The notes: generated by a model from the letters alone, not told the origin. Counted from the first letter of the stretch, positions 32,866-44,084 are shown. The stretch is 64,000 bases of DNA from Euphorbia lathyris (GCF_963576675.1 NC_088913.1:2857001-2921000); one strand, 5' to 3'. Translations and numbers: made by a program.

Positions 32866-33033
32866 ATATTTGGTACCTTATCCTATGAGATATTATCTCA
32901 CTTTTATAAAACATATAAGGATATGTTAAGGATTTAGTTACCTAATCTAACTATCTGATATGCTATTTAAACCATAATGTTATCGAAATAATTTTATTTT
33001 CACAACAAATTTCTTGAGACAGTAACAAGAACA

Positions 33034-33085
33034 ATGACAAAATGGCTACCGGCAGTGCTATGCTTTCTTTTATTGTTATCTGTGG
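33034..33085 (+). pseudogene. DEFL exon 1, copy D (intact signal peptide, no exon 2)
   Basis: ATG 33034 opens MTKWLPAVLCFLLLLSVG, a clean signal peptide matching copy A, with a phase-1 donor GTAAG at 33086. The upstream module lies at 32875-32960 with a TATA-like CTATTTAAACC near 32963. A copia remnant sits in the donor. No cysteine-rich second exon is found before the inverted-repeat centre, so the gene is incomplete here. Confidence 0.65.
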
Positions 33086-33090
33086 GTAAG

Positions 33091-33393
33091 TGAGAAACGG
33101 TTTCAGAAAAGTATATTCAGTAAAGTTGAAATGCAAAATACAACTTAGTTTGGTAAAGTAAGTAAAGTCATGATATATACAATTAAGAAATGATCCCCTA
33201 CAACTGATCTCATAAAACCCATGTGAGCTCATATGCTATGTGTATAGCTTAACAATCCCCCCTCAAGATGGAGGCGAACTAATAAGACCCATCTTGCCCA
33301 AAGCTGGAATCATGTGGTTAATTAAGAAATGATCCCCTACAACTGATCTCATAAAACCCATGTGAGCTCATATGCTATGTGTATAGCTTAACA
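33091..33393 (-). mobile_element. Deleted copia-like LTR element with TSD GTAAG
   Basis: 303 bp beginning TGAGAAACGG and ending AGCTTAACA, flanked by GTAAG (33086-33090 and 33394-33398). A 74-bp stretch (33181-33254) is repeated exactly at 33320-33393. On the minus strand GAGGGGGGATTGTTAAGC places a polypurine tract next to an LTR start TGTTAAGC. The left copy is therefore the full 164-bp 3' LTR, and the right copy is a truncated 5' LTR joined to 65 bp of internal sequence. No coding sequence remains. Confidence 0.75.
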
Positions 33394-33994
33394 GTAAGTT
33401 TTTGTATGCTTATATTTTTATTTCATGAGATTTAAATCCTAAATTTTGATTTCTGACTTTTGTTTTTAACGAAATGTATGCTTTAGTATTCATATAAATC
33501 AAAATTTGGCAATTAAAATTTATGGAATTATAGTTGATTTCAATTTAATATTATTTTAGGGGTTCTCTTTTAATTCTATAAAAAACATTGAATATGTTGA
33601 TTTGCGGATTTTCTTTTATAATTCTATAATTCTGAAAACGTTTTTTCTGTTCTTAATATCATTTTTGACATTAAAAATCCTATAGTCAAGTATAATGTTA
33701 TTTTCAAAATTCATAAACTCTTACGAGATTTTTATTAATAAAATTAACCAACGTTAGAATAAAGTTCCTCATATCCGTCAACATTAACGATAAAATTATA
33801 CAAATTTAAATGTTATGATTAAAATTGCTCTCAGCACCACTAAAAAATGCCTTTTTTAATGATGAAATGTTTACACTGTAGCGGTTGTTTTAACCAATTT
33901 TAAAATTTACACTTAATCATTGCTATGCTATATTTCCCTTAATCCTACCATTTGATGATATTAAAAGCAAATTAAAAAAATGGTTGTACCTTAT

Positions 33995-34070
33995 CCTATT
34001 AGATGTTACATATCATTATAAGGATATGTTTAAGGATTTAGTTACCTAATCTAACAATGTATCATAAAAA
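33995..34070 (+). promoter_or_regulatory. DEFL upstream module, copy F (orphan)
   Basis: TACCTTATCCTATTAGATG and AAGGATTTAGTTACCTAATC repeat the family block in the centre of the inverted repeat, but no exon 1 follows. A MITE-like fragment (34080-34195) begins directly after. Confidence 0.5.
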
Positions 34071-35144
34071 ATTAGTGGTAAAATTATTTGGTAAAAATTC
34101 GAAACAACTGCTTTTTACTAATATTATATATATCCGTAACAATAAACATCAAAACTAATAATAGCAGCAACCAGCAAACAAACGGGCTCTAAATCATAAA
34201 AAAAAAAAGATGTATCCTAAAAAGACAATATTTATTATTGGAATAGCCCTTGATAATCTTCTTCTAGGGGTTATTGATTGCAATATATTTTTGTTGAATC
34301 TATTGATATTTTTTGAATGATGGTAGAATTTTAGTTCCAATTATAATCAGTTTGTTACCTCATATTATAATGTCAAAAAAATCAAATTTTTAGCATTACT
34401 GATCAGGAATTTAGTTTCTATTGATATTAAAAACTTTTAGCGGAGGAAACTCTTTGTCAGTAAGTTTACAATACTTGCGAGTGCTCAAACCGACAAATAT
34501 AAAAACATCCCTATCAAAAAAGACTTCCCCAAAGTCTGAGAAAAACCGTTGGTAATGTAGCAACAATAGCAATGACAACACTTTTTATACAGTTATCAAA
34601 ACTGTGCTAAAATTTCTAGAACCGGTTAAAACAACCGCTATAGTGTAAACATTTCATCGTTAAAAATACATTTGTTTTATAGTGGAACTAAGAGCAATTT
34701 TAATCAGAACGTTTAAAATTGTATAGTTTTATCGTTAATGTTGATGGATATGAGGAATTTTACTCTGACGTTGATAAATTGAGTCAATTTTATACATTAT
34801 TAATAAAAATGGTGTATCAGCTTATGAGTTTTGAAAATCACAATATACTTGACTATAGGCTTTTTAATGTCAAAAATGATATTAAGAAAAGAAAAAACAT
34901 TATCAGAATTATAGAATTATAAAAGAAAATCGTCAAATCAACATATTCAATGTTACTTTATAGAATTAAAAGAGAACACCAAAAAACAATATTAAATTGA
35001 AATCAACTGTGAATTTTAATTGCCAAATTTTGATTTATATGAAATACTAAAGAATACATTTCGTAAAAAAAAAAAACAAGTCAAAAATCAAAATTTAGAA
35101 TTTAAATCTCATGAAATCAAAAATTTAAGCATAGAAAAACTTAC

Positions 35145-35197
35145 CCACAGACAATAATAAAAGAAAGCATAGCACAACATATAGCCATTTTGCCATT
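35145..35197 (-). pseudogene. DEFL exon 1, copy E, frameshifted
   Basis: The minus strand from ATG 35197 reads MAKWLYVVLCFLF and then shifts relative to copies A and D because a T run is one base longer, leaving the donor GTAAG (35144-35140) in a different phase. The upstream module lies at about 35300-35380 and the intron extends left to about 34690. It is the mirrored partner of copy D. A non-functional remnant. Confidence 0.62.
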
Positions 35198-35399
35198 GTT
35201 ATTCTTACTGTTTCAAGAAATTTGGTGTGAAAAATATTATGATAACATTGTGGTTTAATTTAATAGTTGCGTTCACATGGATCCTGATGAGCCTTATAGC
35301 GTAACAAACGGTTAGATTAGGTAACTAAATTCTTAAGATATCCTTATATAATATATAAAAGTAAGGTAATAGATAAGGTACAAAAATATATATTTTTAT

Positions 35400-35925
35400 T
35401 TTTTATTTAATTTCCTTTTATTATCATCACATAGTAGGATTAAGGGAAATATAGCATTGGAATGATTATGTTTAAATTTTAAAATTGGATGCAAAAGTTC
35501 TTAAACTTTGATATATAAAAGAGATACGGGTGAAATTTAACCGTAACATTTCAACTGAAGTGTAAATTTAGCCCTAACGTATGAAATGTTACAAAATTAT
35601 ACAAATTTAATCCTAACGTTTCCAAGCAAGATCAATTTTAACCTTACGCTATCGAAAATTTGAAAAGACTGATTTGACTATGACTTAACTATCACACCAG
35701 AACTTCCAAATAAGTTAGTTGATAAATTATAATGGTTTCATACATTTTTTATTGGTTTTTTTTTTGTAAATTTATTAATAACACAATAAATACTTTAGAC
35801 AGTTTGATAAAAAAAATTAGAAACATAAAATCCCTAAACTTTTAGATATATTAATATAAAAGTCTAAGTTATGATTGAACATAAAAATATTGTTCAACAT
35901 ACATTTAGCAAGCATGCAAGAAGTT
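35400..35925. repeat. Non-coding copy of the dispersed repeat seen at 26.7-28.3 kb
   Basis: TTTCCAAGCAAGATCAATTT, TATCGAAAATTTGAAAAG and AATTTATTAATAACACAATA occur in the same order as in the earlier copies. No gene is seen. Confidence 0.45.
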
Positions 35926-35926
35926 T

Positions 35927-36480
35927 GATATCAAGCTAAGCTAAATGATGTCATAAGCATAAGCATGACGTTATCACCATCTTTATCACGGTCCACGCCT
36001 AAGCATCGTAAGGTCAAAAAACGCTCAAAATGGTTTATGACCCATTCAACAGCTTGCATATATCCACCACGGCCCAAGCACAATGACCGGTGGCCCATTG
36101 TAGCCCACGAGGTTCTAATCTCGGAACTTAAATAGATCTTCTAGAATCCTATGAGATAAATGATTCCTCTCAGGATTTGAATTCCTTAAGGGACTAACAA
36201 TTCTAGCTCCGTAAGGATTCCCAAGAAGTAGGAAAACACTATAAATAGATAATTATAGACGTAAGGTTCAGTACGTTAACTAATATCTCAAACTTGTCCA
36301 TACACTTCCTGTCGGTCCTAAACCAGAAACTGACCTAGGCATCAAAGCTTATTTGCCAGACTCCAGACCCCTCTGACCTACATATTTTTTTTGTAGGCTC
36401 AACATGACGTCAGATCATCATCGCGGCTGACACGTAATCAAGATCAAGTAACAAGTTATTAGAATTAAAATTAATCGTTG
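35927..36480 (+). repeat. Gypsy-type LTR fragment or solo LTR
   Basis: A GC-richer block with promoter-like CTATAAATAG (about 36239) and U5-like text (ACTTGTCCATACACTTCC, GACTCCAGACCCCTC) resembles Tat-type LTRs. No PBS, gag or pol is attached. The edges are not defined. Confidence 0.4.
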
Positions 36481-37595
36481 ATTAATTGAGGATCAGTCGG
36501 TAATTAATCGTATTTGTATTTTATATTTTCTTGTATAAATGCAATTAAAATAGGTAAAAAAACATACAAGGCCCTTGATTCACCTTTTTGGTCATCGGGA
36601 GCTTAATGTAACAAAAATAAAAAAATTAAGGAATTAATCAACCAAAAAAATCATGAAGCTCATAATGCCTTTTCCATTAAAATATGTATAATACTATTTA
36701 AATTTAATAGTATGAAATGATTTAATATAGGAAAACATGTAAACTTGTAACATATATCATTAAAAATATGTCATAAATTATATATATTTCAACAACAACA
36801 TCATTGAAACAAGTAAAAAATATTGTGCATACGTAATATAATTAATTAAAAACTATGAAACAATGTTCATACGTCATAAATTATATATATTTCAACAACA
36901 ATATCATTAAGAATTTTTTTGTTTTGATCGTCTCCCAGATTGCTCCTAGATGGCTTCCAAGTGACTTCAAGATGGCCTAGGCGGCTAAAAATTTGGGGTC
37001 TAAAAAAGCTTAAGGGGCTTGAGCTGAAAAAATCAGAATGGATTTTTGGATTTTCAACGTCTAGGCGGGATCTAAGTGATCTAGGCGACCTTTGATACTG
37101 AGCAAAGTCATGTTTGATTTACCCATTTTGTAAAACATTTTTGTTCATTTTCTAACTCAATGCGTCAATTTTTCAATGGAATTCGTAAGAAAATAACTTT
37201 CAATACATTTTTTATAATAGGCTTAATACCTTCCCTGTCCAAAAGTTGTCCCAATACTGCAACTGACTCCTTGAACTTAGACTTGTTTAAATAAATACTA
37301 TAACTGTAAATAAAAACTAAAAGTTGATAAAATAAAGATCAAAACTAATTAAATTGCACACAAAAATAATAAATGATATGAAATAATCCCGAAAATCGTA
37401 CTAAAAGATAGGGATAAAACATCCCTATCAATAGCCCCACTCCTTATGCACTCACTTCCAATCTCAAGATTAGGAGGGAACTCATGAGGACATGTTCTTC
37501 GTATAGACTAATAAGAGAAACAAGAATAATATATGCACAACCTGAATGCACAAGTTAAACTCTCAAAGACGTAAACAAATATAATAGTCCAAACT
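36481..37595. other. AT-rich stretch with a decayed MITE (36925-37110), no gene
   Basis: 36925-37110 contains GATGGCCTAGGCGG and TCTAGGCGGGATCTAAG, similar in wording to the MITE at 30170-30640 but badly decayed. The repeat AAATTATATATATTTCAACAACAA occurs near 36776 and 36878. Nothing else is recognised. Confidence 0.4.
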
Positions 37596-37601
37596 TTGAT
37601 A

Positions 37602-39060
37602 TATCTCCCTGGCAACGATGCTAGAAATTGATAAGTTTGTTTTGCACAAGCTAGTAATGCTATTACGCACATGCCATCAATTACAATATAAAATGGAATT
37701 TCGAGTATCGATCCACAGGAAAATATATCTTAGTTGTATTATGTTTGCTCATATCTAAGAGTGGAAAGTAGACGAATTTATATGAGTTTTGAATAACGAA
37801 ATTTGTTAACAAGTATAAGTAAATTGCACAATCCAGACAGCACAGATCTAAAGATTATATAAAATGCTATGGTAAAAACACATAGAATAAGCTTAACAGG
37901 CAGGAAATAGGGTAATCTACAATTAGCTAGATATTTTGATTGGAACAGTAAGACTTTCAACAACAACTCCTCCCACATCTCTATGGTCAAGGAACCGACC
38001 ATATCCATATGAATCCTAGTCAATATTGTCCATATTAAGAACAATGAACGACAAATCCATAATCTTTTATAGAACTTGTCATCTATCTAGCATTTCAAGC
38101 AAATATTTCTATTGAACTTCATGTTAAACCTCTTATGGAAGACTCTATATTGATCATTGTTCTCTCAAATCAATCATCAATAAGAAAATAGTGTTAATGG
38201 CCATATAACACAAACCGCGTGCATGTATCTAATAAAAGTATACTAATAAATAAATACCGAATAGATTTAAGTCTTACCCAACTCTACCTTTCGATGCTTA
38301 CTCCATGCTTATTGATCTACTCACTCTTCATAGTGGTGAGATTACAAAGAGCAAGCAGATCGCACAAACCCATATTGATCAAAATATAAAGAAGAGCTAA
38401 AAGCTCCAGCAAAACAACAATGCTAGAAAGTAAAATTATATGAAAAAAGTATACTAAATAGTTGTGAAAGATAGGAGGTGAATGCTATATACCCTAAAGG
38501 ATCAAATGATATCCTTTATATAGGTCACCTCAAAAGGGCAAAACTTAATTTGTCATTAAGAAAATGTGTTAATGTACTAAAATACCCAATAGTGAAAGGA
38601 ATTTATGCTATAATATTCAGAAATAGGTAAAATAGGTGGCAACCTTACACGGTGCCACCACACCTATTACAAGTCATCATGTTTCTTTGTCCCCTTCATG
38701 TACAAATTGACTTTTTCTACCTGAAACACTCTTCCTTTTACTTTCTAACCCGCTCATTATGCTTTTGGTCATGCAAAGATATATTAACTAGAATAGCCCA
38801 ATATATTAACTAGAATAGCCCAATATAAGTAAGAAGAGATAATAAAGAGACTCATTTACTAAGAGGCATGGCTCCCTTATTTATAGGTTGTGGTGCTAAG
38901 AAGCGCTAATTGCTCAGAATGCCTTTAGCTTGTAAACTTGTTAGGGAATACTCCTGCATGCGTCCGGGTACGAAAGTCTATGATAGTTGATTTCATATAT
39001 TTCATCAATGGGTTATCTCTTGAAGCATGAAATCTGTTTATGTTGATTGTATCCAAAAAA
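37602..39060 (-). repeat. Decayed gypsy LTR and PBS relic
   Basis: CTCCCTGGCAACGATGC at 37606-37622 resembles a degenerate tRNA-Asp-type PBS (compare the intact sites at 59025 and 61438). It is followed by TAGTAATGCTATTACG and TATCGATCCACAGGAAA, the usual end of the transcribed LTR part in such elements. An 88-codon minus frame at 37778-38044 has no domain. The outer edge is undefined. Confidence 0.4.
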
Positions 39061-40820
39061 TGAATCATAACTGTGCATCACCGGTCTGAATCAACTACAC
39101 TTAGAAAAACTAGAAGGAGTGACAATGATCCACAAACTAAGAACGAGAGAATGAGATGAAGAGAGAGATGGAGAGGAGGGCGGTGACAACAATGATAGGG
39201 ATATGGAGGGAGCTTTTTAATTCACAATGATTATATGGTAAAATGTCTGCTAGTAGAACGCCTACAATGCATGCTAGAGGTACGAGGTTTGATTCCTCAT
39301 GTCCCCATTTAACTATTTTTTACTAAAAAATATGTATTGAAATGAATTATTTTTTAAATTTTAATTTTATTATTAGGTTATTAACAAGTTATTGAATATT
39401 TAATTTATATTTCATTCTTATTTATTAATTAATAAATTAAAATTGTAATAGTACAGAGATTAAATATTATATGTAATATATATTTATTATTTAAAATGAA
39501 CATTTTAAGTTATTACAAATTTCATTACCTATATTTAATTTAAAATGGACTAAATAATAATATAATTTATTATTAATATTACTTTCCATCTTGCATAAAT
39601 ATAATAAAAGCTTTATATAAAATGAACTAGTCATCGAAGGATAAACTTAATATTTTATTTTAAATTTAGGATAAATAATTTATAGTATCTATATACTTTT
39701 ACATAGCACACTATTTAGTCATCATATATTTACAATAATACATTATAAGGTTTATAACGTTTATAATCGTCAACTATTTGGTTTCTATAGTTAAAATTTA
39801 TCGGTCAAACTAAATAATAGTTGACGGTAAAAATATGTAACTAGCACCCTAAAGACCAGTGCACCTTATCGTGATCAAATAATAAATAATAAGTTGAGTA
39901 TCATTTCCACGAGAATTGAGTTTATAGCTCTTGATTTTTTCATATGAACTTACTATTATCTAAACAACTGAAAATTTGATTTAGTTTCTTATCTAAACTA
40001 AGTAAAACAAAGTAAAATAAATAAAAGCAATCGATTTAAATGAGTTAACTTCTTATGAAAAAGACATTAGAGTTAGGCTTCCCTTATCCTCATAAATAAC
40101 TTTACTAATAATCATATCCAAGTTCTTTTAACAAACTTTAGAGACGGTGATTTTATCCTAAGAAAATCAATCCAGCTTTCGTCAAGTCAAGATTAACCAT
40201 ATTTCACTTATAAATATACTAGCTTCGGTCCAATCAAGAATGAAAGTAAAATAAAAGCATTAAGTTCTTTGAGAAAACCTCGAAGTCAAGTGTGAAACTA
40301 TAACCTCGAAAACTGCACTGCATAGACACAGGTTGAAATATATATTTTCATTAATTATTTTAGTGTCAATTAACTAAAATAATAAACTAAGACTAGATAA
40401 ATATTGATCACTTATTTAACTAGAAAATTAAGCTTCATAGTTCAATCCTCTATTTTATGCTATTGAACTTGAATTTAGATTATCAGTTAATTATTTACTT
40501 GTTTAAATTCTGTTATAGCTCTAGTTATGGAGGAGTTAGTTCATGGTGTTGGAAATAAAGAATGGAGAATATAGAGAATTGAAGCAATCAAATGCATTGA
40601 TTTGTATATATTCTGAATGAATCGATATACAAGAGGTGATGGATATATATATATATACAGAGATTGTAACAGTTCCTAGATTATCTCTAATTTAAAATTT
40701 GAAATCCCTGATAATCTGATTAGTTATTAGACTAAGTAAATGGAGTTGACTGGGTAATTAATAATATTAATTATATTGATAGATAATTAGATATTATTAA
40801 CACATGGTAGATGGAAAAAA
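39061..40820. other. AT-rich relic region, possible SINE-like piece and LTR relic, no gene
   Basis: 39215-39305 ends in GAGGTACGAGGTTTGATTCCTC, resembling a tRNA T-arm/B box, so a tRNA-derived relic is possible. 39840-39930 (GACCAGTGCACCTTATCG, CATTTCCACGAGAATTGAG) resembles a decayed LTR end. The remainder shows no coding signal. Confidence 0.3.
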
Positions 40821-40825
40821 AAAAG

Positions 40826-41572
40826 AAAATTAGTGGAGCATGGGGACATTTTCTTTGCCATTATCTGTCACCAAGTTTGGAAATGGAGAAACGAGGAGAT
40901 TTTTGATAATAAAGCTGTGCTTTTGCCTAACTTAGCTGAGCTCTTCTTGAAGAAACTCTCCTCTATTATTGATAGTTTCAAAGGTCCCAGAGTAGTGATG
41001 TCCACCTTGTGAGTTGGAGCAGGCCGAGAGAGGGGGTTGTGAAGCTGAATACTGATGGATCCTGCCTCAGTAATGGTAAGATTGCTGCCAGAGGTGTTCT
41101 TAGGGATGCGGGAGGCGCCTGGCTTTCTGGGTTTACCCAGAATTTGGGTTTGGGTTCTTCCTTCTCTGCGGAGCTCTGGGGCATTCTCTCTGGAATCCAG
41201 CTGGCGATTAGGCTGGGTGTTAAGAGGCTTTCTGTGGAGTCTGATAACTTGGAGGCCATCAATATGATTTTGGGTAATCATGCCATGGGTCTTCATAGCC
41301 GCAACCTTATTAAAGCTATTAAGAGGTTTAGCTCCTCATTTGAAATCCTTAAGTTCAGCCACATTTTCCGGGAGCAGAATCGTGTTGCAGATCACTTGGC
41401 GGCGGCTGGCCATGAGGGGGTGTTAGGTGCTTCTACCCTTACCGTTCCCCCCTATCGCTCTTTCTCCTCTTCTTTTAGAGGATAGGATTGGGGTTAGCTT
41501 TCCTAGGCTAATCCCGGTGTAGTTGCTTTTGTTTCGTTTGCTTTCCTTTCATTTTCTACCAAAAAAAAAAAA
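40826..41572 (+). mobile_element. 5'-truncated LINE tail with RNase H (copy 1)
   Basis: Starts inside the ORF2 C-terminus (HGDIFFAIICHQVWKWRNEE) and ends in a poly(A) run at about 41561. A frameshift near 40985-41009 separates that segment from the RNase H frame. A-rich flanks (AAAAAAAAAAGAA) on both sides may be the target duplication but are too simple to be sure. Confidence 0.65.
41009..41485 (+). pseudogene. RNase H domain of LINE tail, copy 1
   Basis: 158 residues with the plant LINE RNase H pattern: LNTDGSCLSNGKIAARGVLRD (first catalytic D), FSAELWGILSG (E), VESDNLEAIN (D) and a C-terminal NRVADHLA helix. The expected role is removing RNA from the RNA:DNA hybrid during reverse transcription. 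It is cut off from any RT by 5' truncation, so it is not an independent gene; its reading frame is intact by chance or youth. Related to 42289-42897. Confidence 0.7.
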
Positions 41573-42262
41573 GAAGAAAAGATGAATAAAAAATAAACTT
41601 TGAAACTAAAATAACAATTAGAACTCATTTACAAAGATAGAAACCTGAGCTCCAATCCTTGAACAAGATGCTGAAACTAACTTGGAACGTACAAAAGATG
41701 AAACAATTATTAAATTGAATTAAGAGTTTGAGAAAGATAAATGGAACTAAAAAAAGCTATATGTTACAGGTTTGAGGTATGTTCCACGTTTTTTTCATGC
41801 TTCCCAATGTAGGTATTTATAGTTGCACATGCTTTCATACATTTCTTGTAACTTCCAACTTTAATGTCATTAAAGAGAAGATTAATGAGGATTGAATTAT
41901 TCGTTGTAATTTATTAATTTTCATGTAATTAAAGAGAGCATTAAGGGAGCATTAAGTAGCGTAACTCCCCCTTGAAACTCTCCATACATTATTAAATAGT
42001 CATAACATTTCTTGGATGGTTATTGAGGAATTTATGACAAAAAAGATTTATTTAAAAAATCATGGATTCTTCATTCTTGAACTGCTATGAGGTCGCCGAT
42101 TAGAGGGATTCTGACCTGACAACTTTATTCACTTGAGTAATGATTCAATAATTATATTTTTACCCTAAATAATATATGAAAACACATGGAACAAAGATTA
42201 ATTTTTATATAAAACTAAATATAAAATAATATTAAAATATTAAAAACTATTTAAAAGGTATG
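41573..42262. other. AT-rich spacer between two LINE tails, no gene
   Basis: No coding signal or known repeat is recognised, apart from GTAGGTATTTATAGTTGCAC near 41810, which is LTR-like in wording only. Confidence 0.4.
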
Positions 42263-42275
42263 ATTAATATAAGTA

Positions 42276-42940
42276 GAATATTCCTAACTTGGTTGATTTT
42301 TTCGCCAAGCAATTATTTTATATTATTGATAGTTTTAAAGAGGATTCTCTTGCTAGATACACTCAGAGAAAGGCGATTCATCTTCTTTGCTGGAAAAGAC
42401 CTAGGGAAGGTGTGGTGAAGCTTAATATTGATGGCTCTTGCCTTCCTAATGGGAGAATTGCTGCTGGTGGAGTCTTGAGAGATGATGGGGGTGCTTGGCT
42501 GTCTGGGTTTTCCCATAATCTCGGGATAGGTTCGTCCTTTTCGGCTGAACTGTGGGGCATTTTTTCTGGCCTTATCCTTGCTAAGAGTCTGGGTGTGGAA
42601 AAGCTGATTGTTGAGTCTGATAATCAGGAGGCTATCAATATGATCTCCAATAATGAAGTTATGTGCTTAAGGAGCCAGAATTTGATTAAAAGTATCAAGA
42701 GGCTCTGCCCTTCCTTTGTTTCTGTTAGGTTCTTCCATGTCTTTAGAGAGCAAAACCGGGTGGCGGATCGTCTGGCGGCTGCTGGTCATGAAGGGGTGTG
42801 GGGCGTCACTACTTACTCTTCTCCTCCTGCGTTCCTTTCTTCGTTCCTTTTAGAGGATGTGGTGGGGGTTAGCTTTCCGAGGCTGATCCCGGGTTAAGTT
42901 TTTCTTGTGTTTGTTTATTTTCCTTTTCCTACAAAAAAAA
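42276..42940 (+). mobile_element. 5'-truncated LINE tail with RNase H (copy 2), 13-bp TSD
   Basis: Flanked by ATTAATATAAGTA at 42263-42275 and 42941-42953, with poly(A) directly before the right copy. This is a clean 5'-truncated target-primed insertion of about 665 bp holding only the ORF2 C-terminus. Confidence 0.82.
42289..42897 (+). pseudogene. RNase H domain of LINE tail, copy 2
   Basis: An open frame of 202 codons whose central 150 residues are RNase H: LNIDGSCLPNGRIAAGGVLRD, FSAELWGIFSG, VESDNQEAIN and NRVADRLAAAGH. It is similar along its whole length to 41009-41485, so both tails come from one LINE family, distinct from the longer LINE at 14065. The upstream part (FAKQLFYIIDSF) is ORF2 linker. 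There is no RT and no own promoter, so it is a truncated element rather than a gene. Confidence 0.72.
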
Positions 42941-42953
42941 ATTAATATAAGTA

Positions 42954-43253
42954 AAATATATTAAAAACTATATGAAAATGTAAGATAACAATAATCAAAT
43001 AAAAATATAATACCAAAAATACCCTTCAATCTACTACAAAATCAACTATATTTATTTGTCTTTAGTCTCATATGATCTTTCTAGGAAAAAAAATATTGGG
43101 TTCGAAAAAAAAATTGTTGAAAAATTAAATATTTTCAAGATGGTTCTTTATGTCTCAGAGCAATTCTAGTAGTTACTAAATGGATCGAATTGTAATTTTT
43201 CAGAGACTTACAACCATTAAAGTTGCTGAGAACAAACTCTCTAGAGTCTGGAT
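42954..43253. other. AT-rich non-coding spacer
   Basis: No gene or named repeat is recognised between the LINE tail and the hAT-type end. Confidence 0.4.
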
Positions 43254-43687
43254 AGGGGTGTGCATCGATATAAAACCGAACCGAAAAAACCGAATACCGA
43301 AATGATCAAAATAATTCATACCGACACCGAACCGAATAATAGGTAAAACCAAATTAAAACAGAACCCAAATATGCGGTTCGGTTTGGTTTAAACTGAACA
43401 AACCGAATTAAGTTAAAAATAACAAATAACAAATAAAAATCACTATAGTTTCTCATTAAATTTACCTCAACAACACCAAAAATTGAAATATTTCCAAAAT
43501 ATATCTATATTGGGTTATTATCTCAACAATAATAAAAAAACTAAACTTGTATAATCAAATGTGTATATATATATATAAAAATGTAAAATATGTGTAATTC
43601 GGTGCGACTCGGTTTTTTTACATTTTCTGTCAAACCAATCCGAATACCGAAATACACTTAAAATTAAAACCGATGCCGAACCGAATT
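43254..43687. mobile_element. hAT-type element end, interrupted by a gypsy LTR
   Basis: TAGGGGTGTGCATCGATA at 43254 matches hAT-type ends and is followed by ACCGAACCG/CCGAATACCGA subterminal motifs. Similar motifs reappear at 43620-43687 just before the LTR, so the true right end may be missing or displaced by the gypsy insertion. No transposase is seen. Confidence 0.5.
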
Positions 43688-44011
43688 TGATGTAGATTGA
43701 AATCGACTGAAGGTTTTAATCGTAAACCAACAAAGAATACAAACTTCTCTAGCTAAACTAGAAGGTTGAGTAAACCCAAGGATTGATAATCCAAGCTCCA
43801 ATGGAGGCTTTTAGTTTTAATTCATTCAAAGTTAAAGAATATTACAAAGAGGAGGGTTTAAATACTCTCCAAAATAACAAGGATAAAGACCAAAAACCCA
43901 TGAATAGGGTTTTGGGCAAAGTATGTGCATAAGGGGTAGAGTAGGCAAGGAAATGGTTCATGGTAGTTTAGTAATAGGGTTGTGGGGCAAAACAGTCATT
44001 AAACATTAACA
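43688..44011 (-). repeat. 3' LTR of the chromovirus-like element
   Basis: On the minus strand it starts TGTTAATGTTTAATGAC and ends CAATCTACATCA, about 324 bp. A purine tract (AAGGGGGGGA, plus-strand about 44018-44028) precedes it as PPT. TATTTAAACC near 43857 could be the TATA element. No second LTR is available for comparison. Confidence 0.6.
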
Positions 44012-44084
44012 GCAATGGTCCCCCCCTTGGTAAGAACTTGGGGAGGAAGTATTCTCCCAGTCGAGTATGCTCCGCGCCCAAGAG

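Larger units (their letters stand above)
32870..35390. repeat. Large inverted repeat built from two DEFL 5' units (arms about 1 kb)
   Basis: The left arm (about 32870-33905, copy D) and the right arm (about 34620-35390, copy E, opposite strand) share the upstream module, exon 1, the donor and a long intron segment in mirrored order: AAATCAAAATTTGGCAATTA, TTTGACATTAAAAA, GATGAAATGTTTACACT, GCGGTTGTTTTAACC. The left arm is longer because of a 303-bp copia remnant at 33091. The centre (33960-34600) holds another upstream module and a MITE-like fragment. Next to the mirrored centre, CACTA starts at 33838 and, inverted, ends at 34684, but the flanking 3-mers differ. Confidence 0.72.

Noticed and set aside
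33091..33393. TRIM retrotransposon
   Set aside because: The second repeat matches only 74 of 164 LTR bases and no PBS is present; an internally deleted copia element fits better, though a TRIM is not excluded.
39215..39305. A functional tRNA gene
   Set aside because: A B-box-like GGTTTGATTCC is present, but no cloverleaf could be drawn by eye; more likely a SINE relic.
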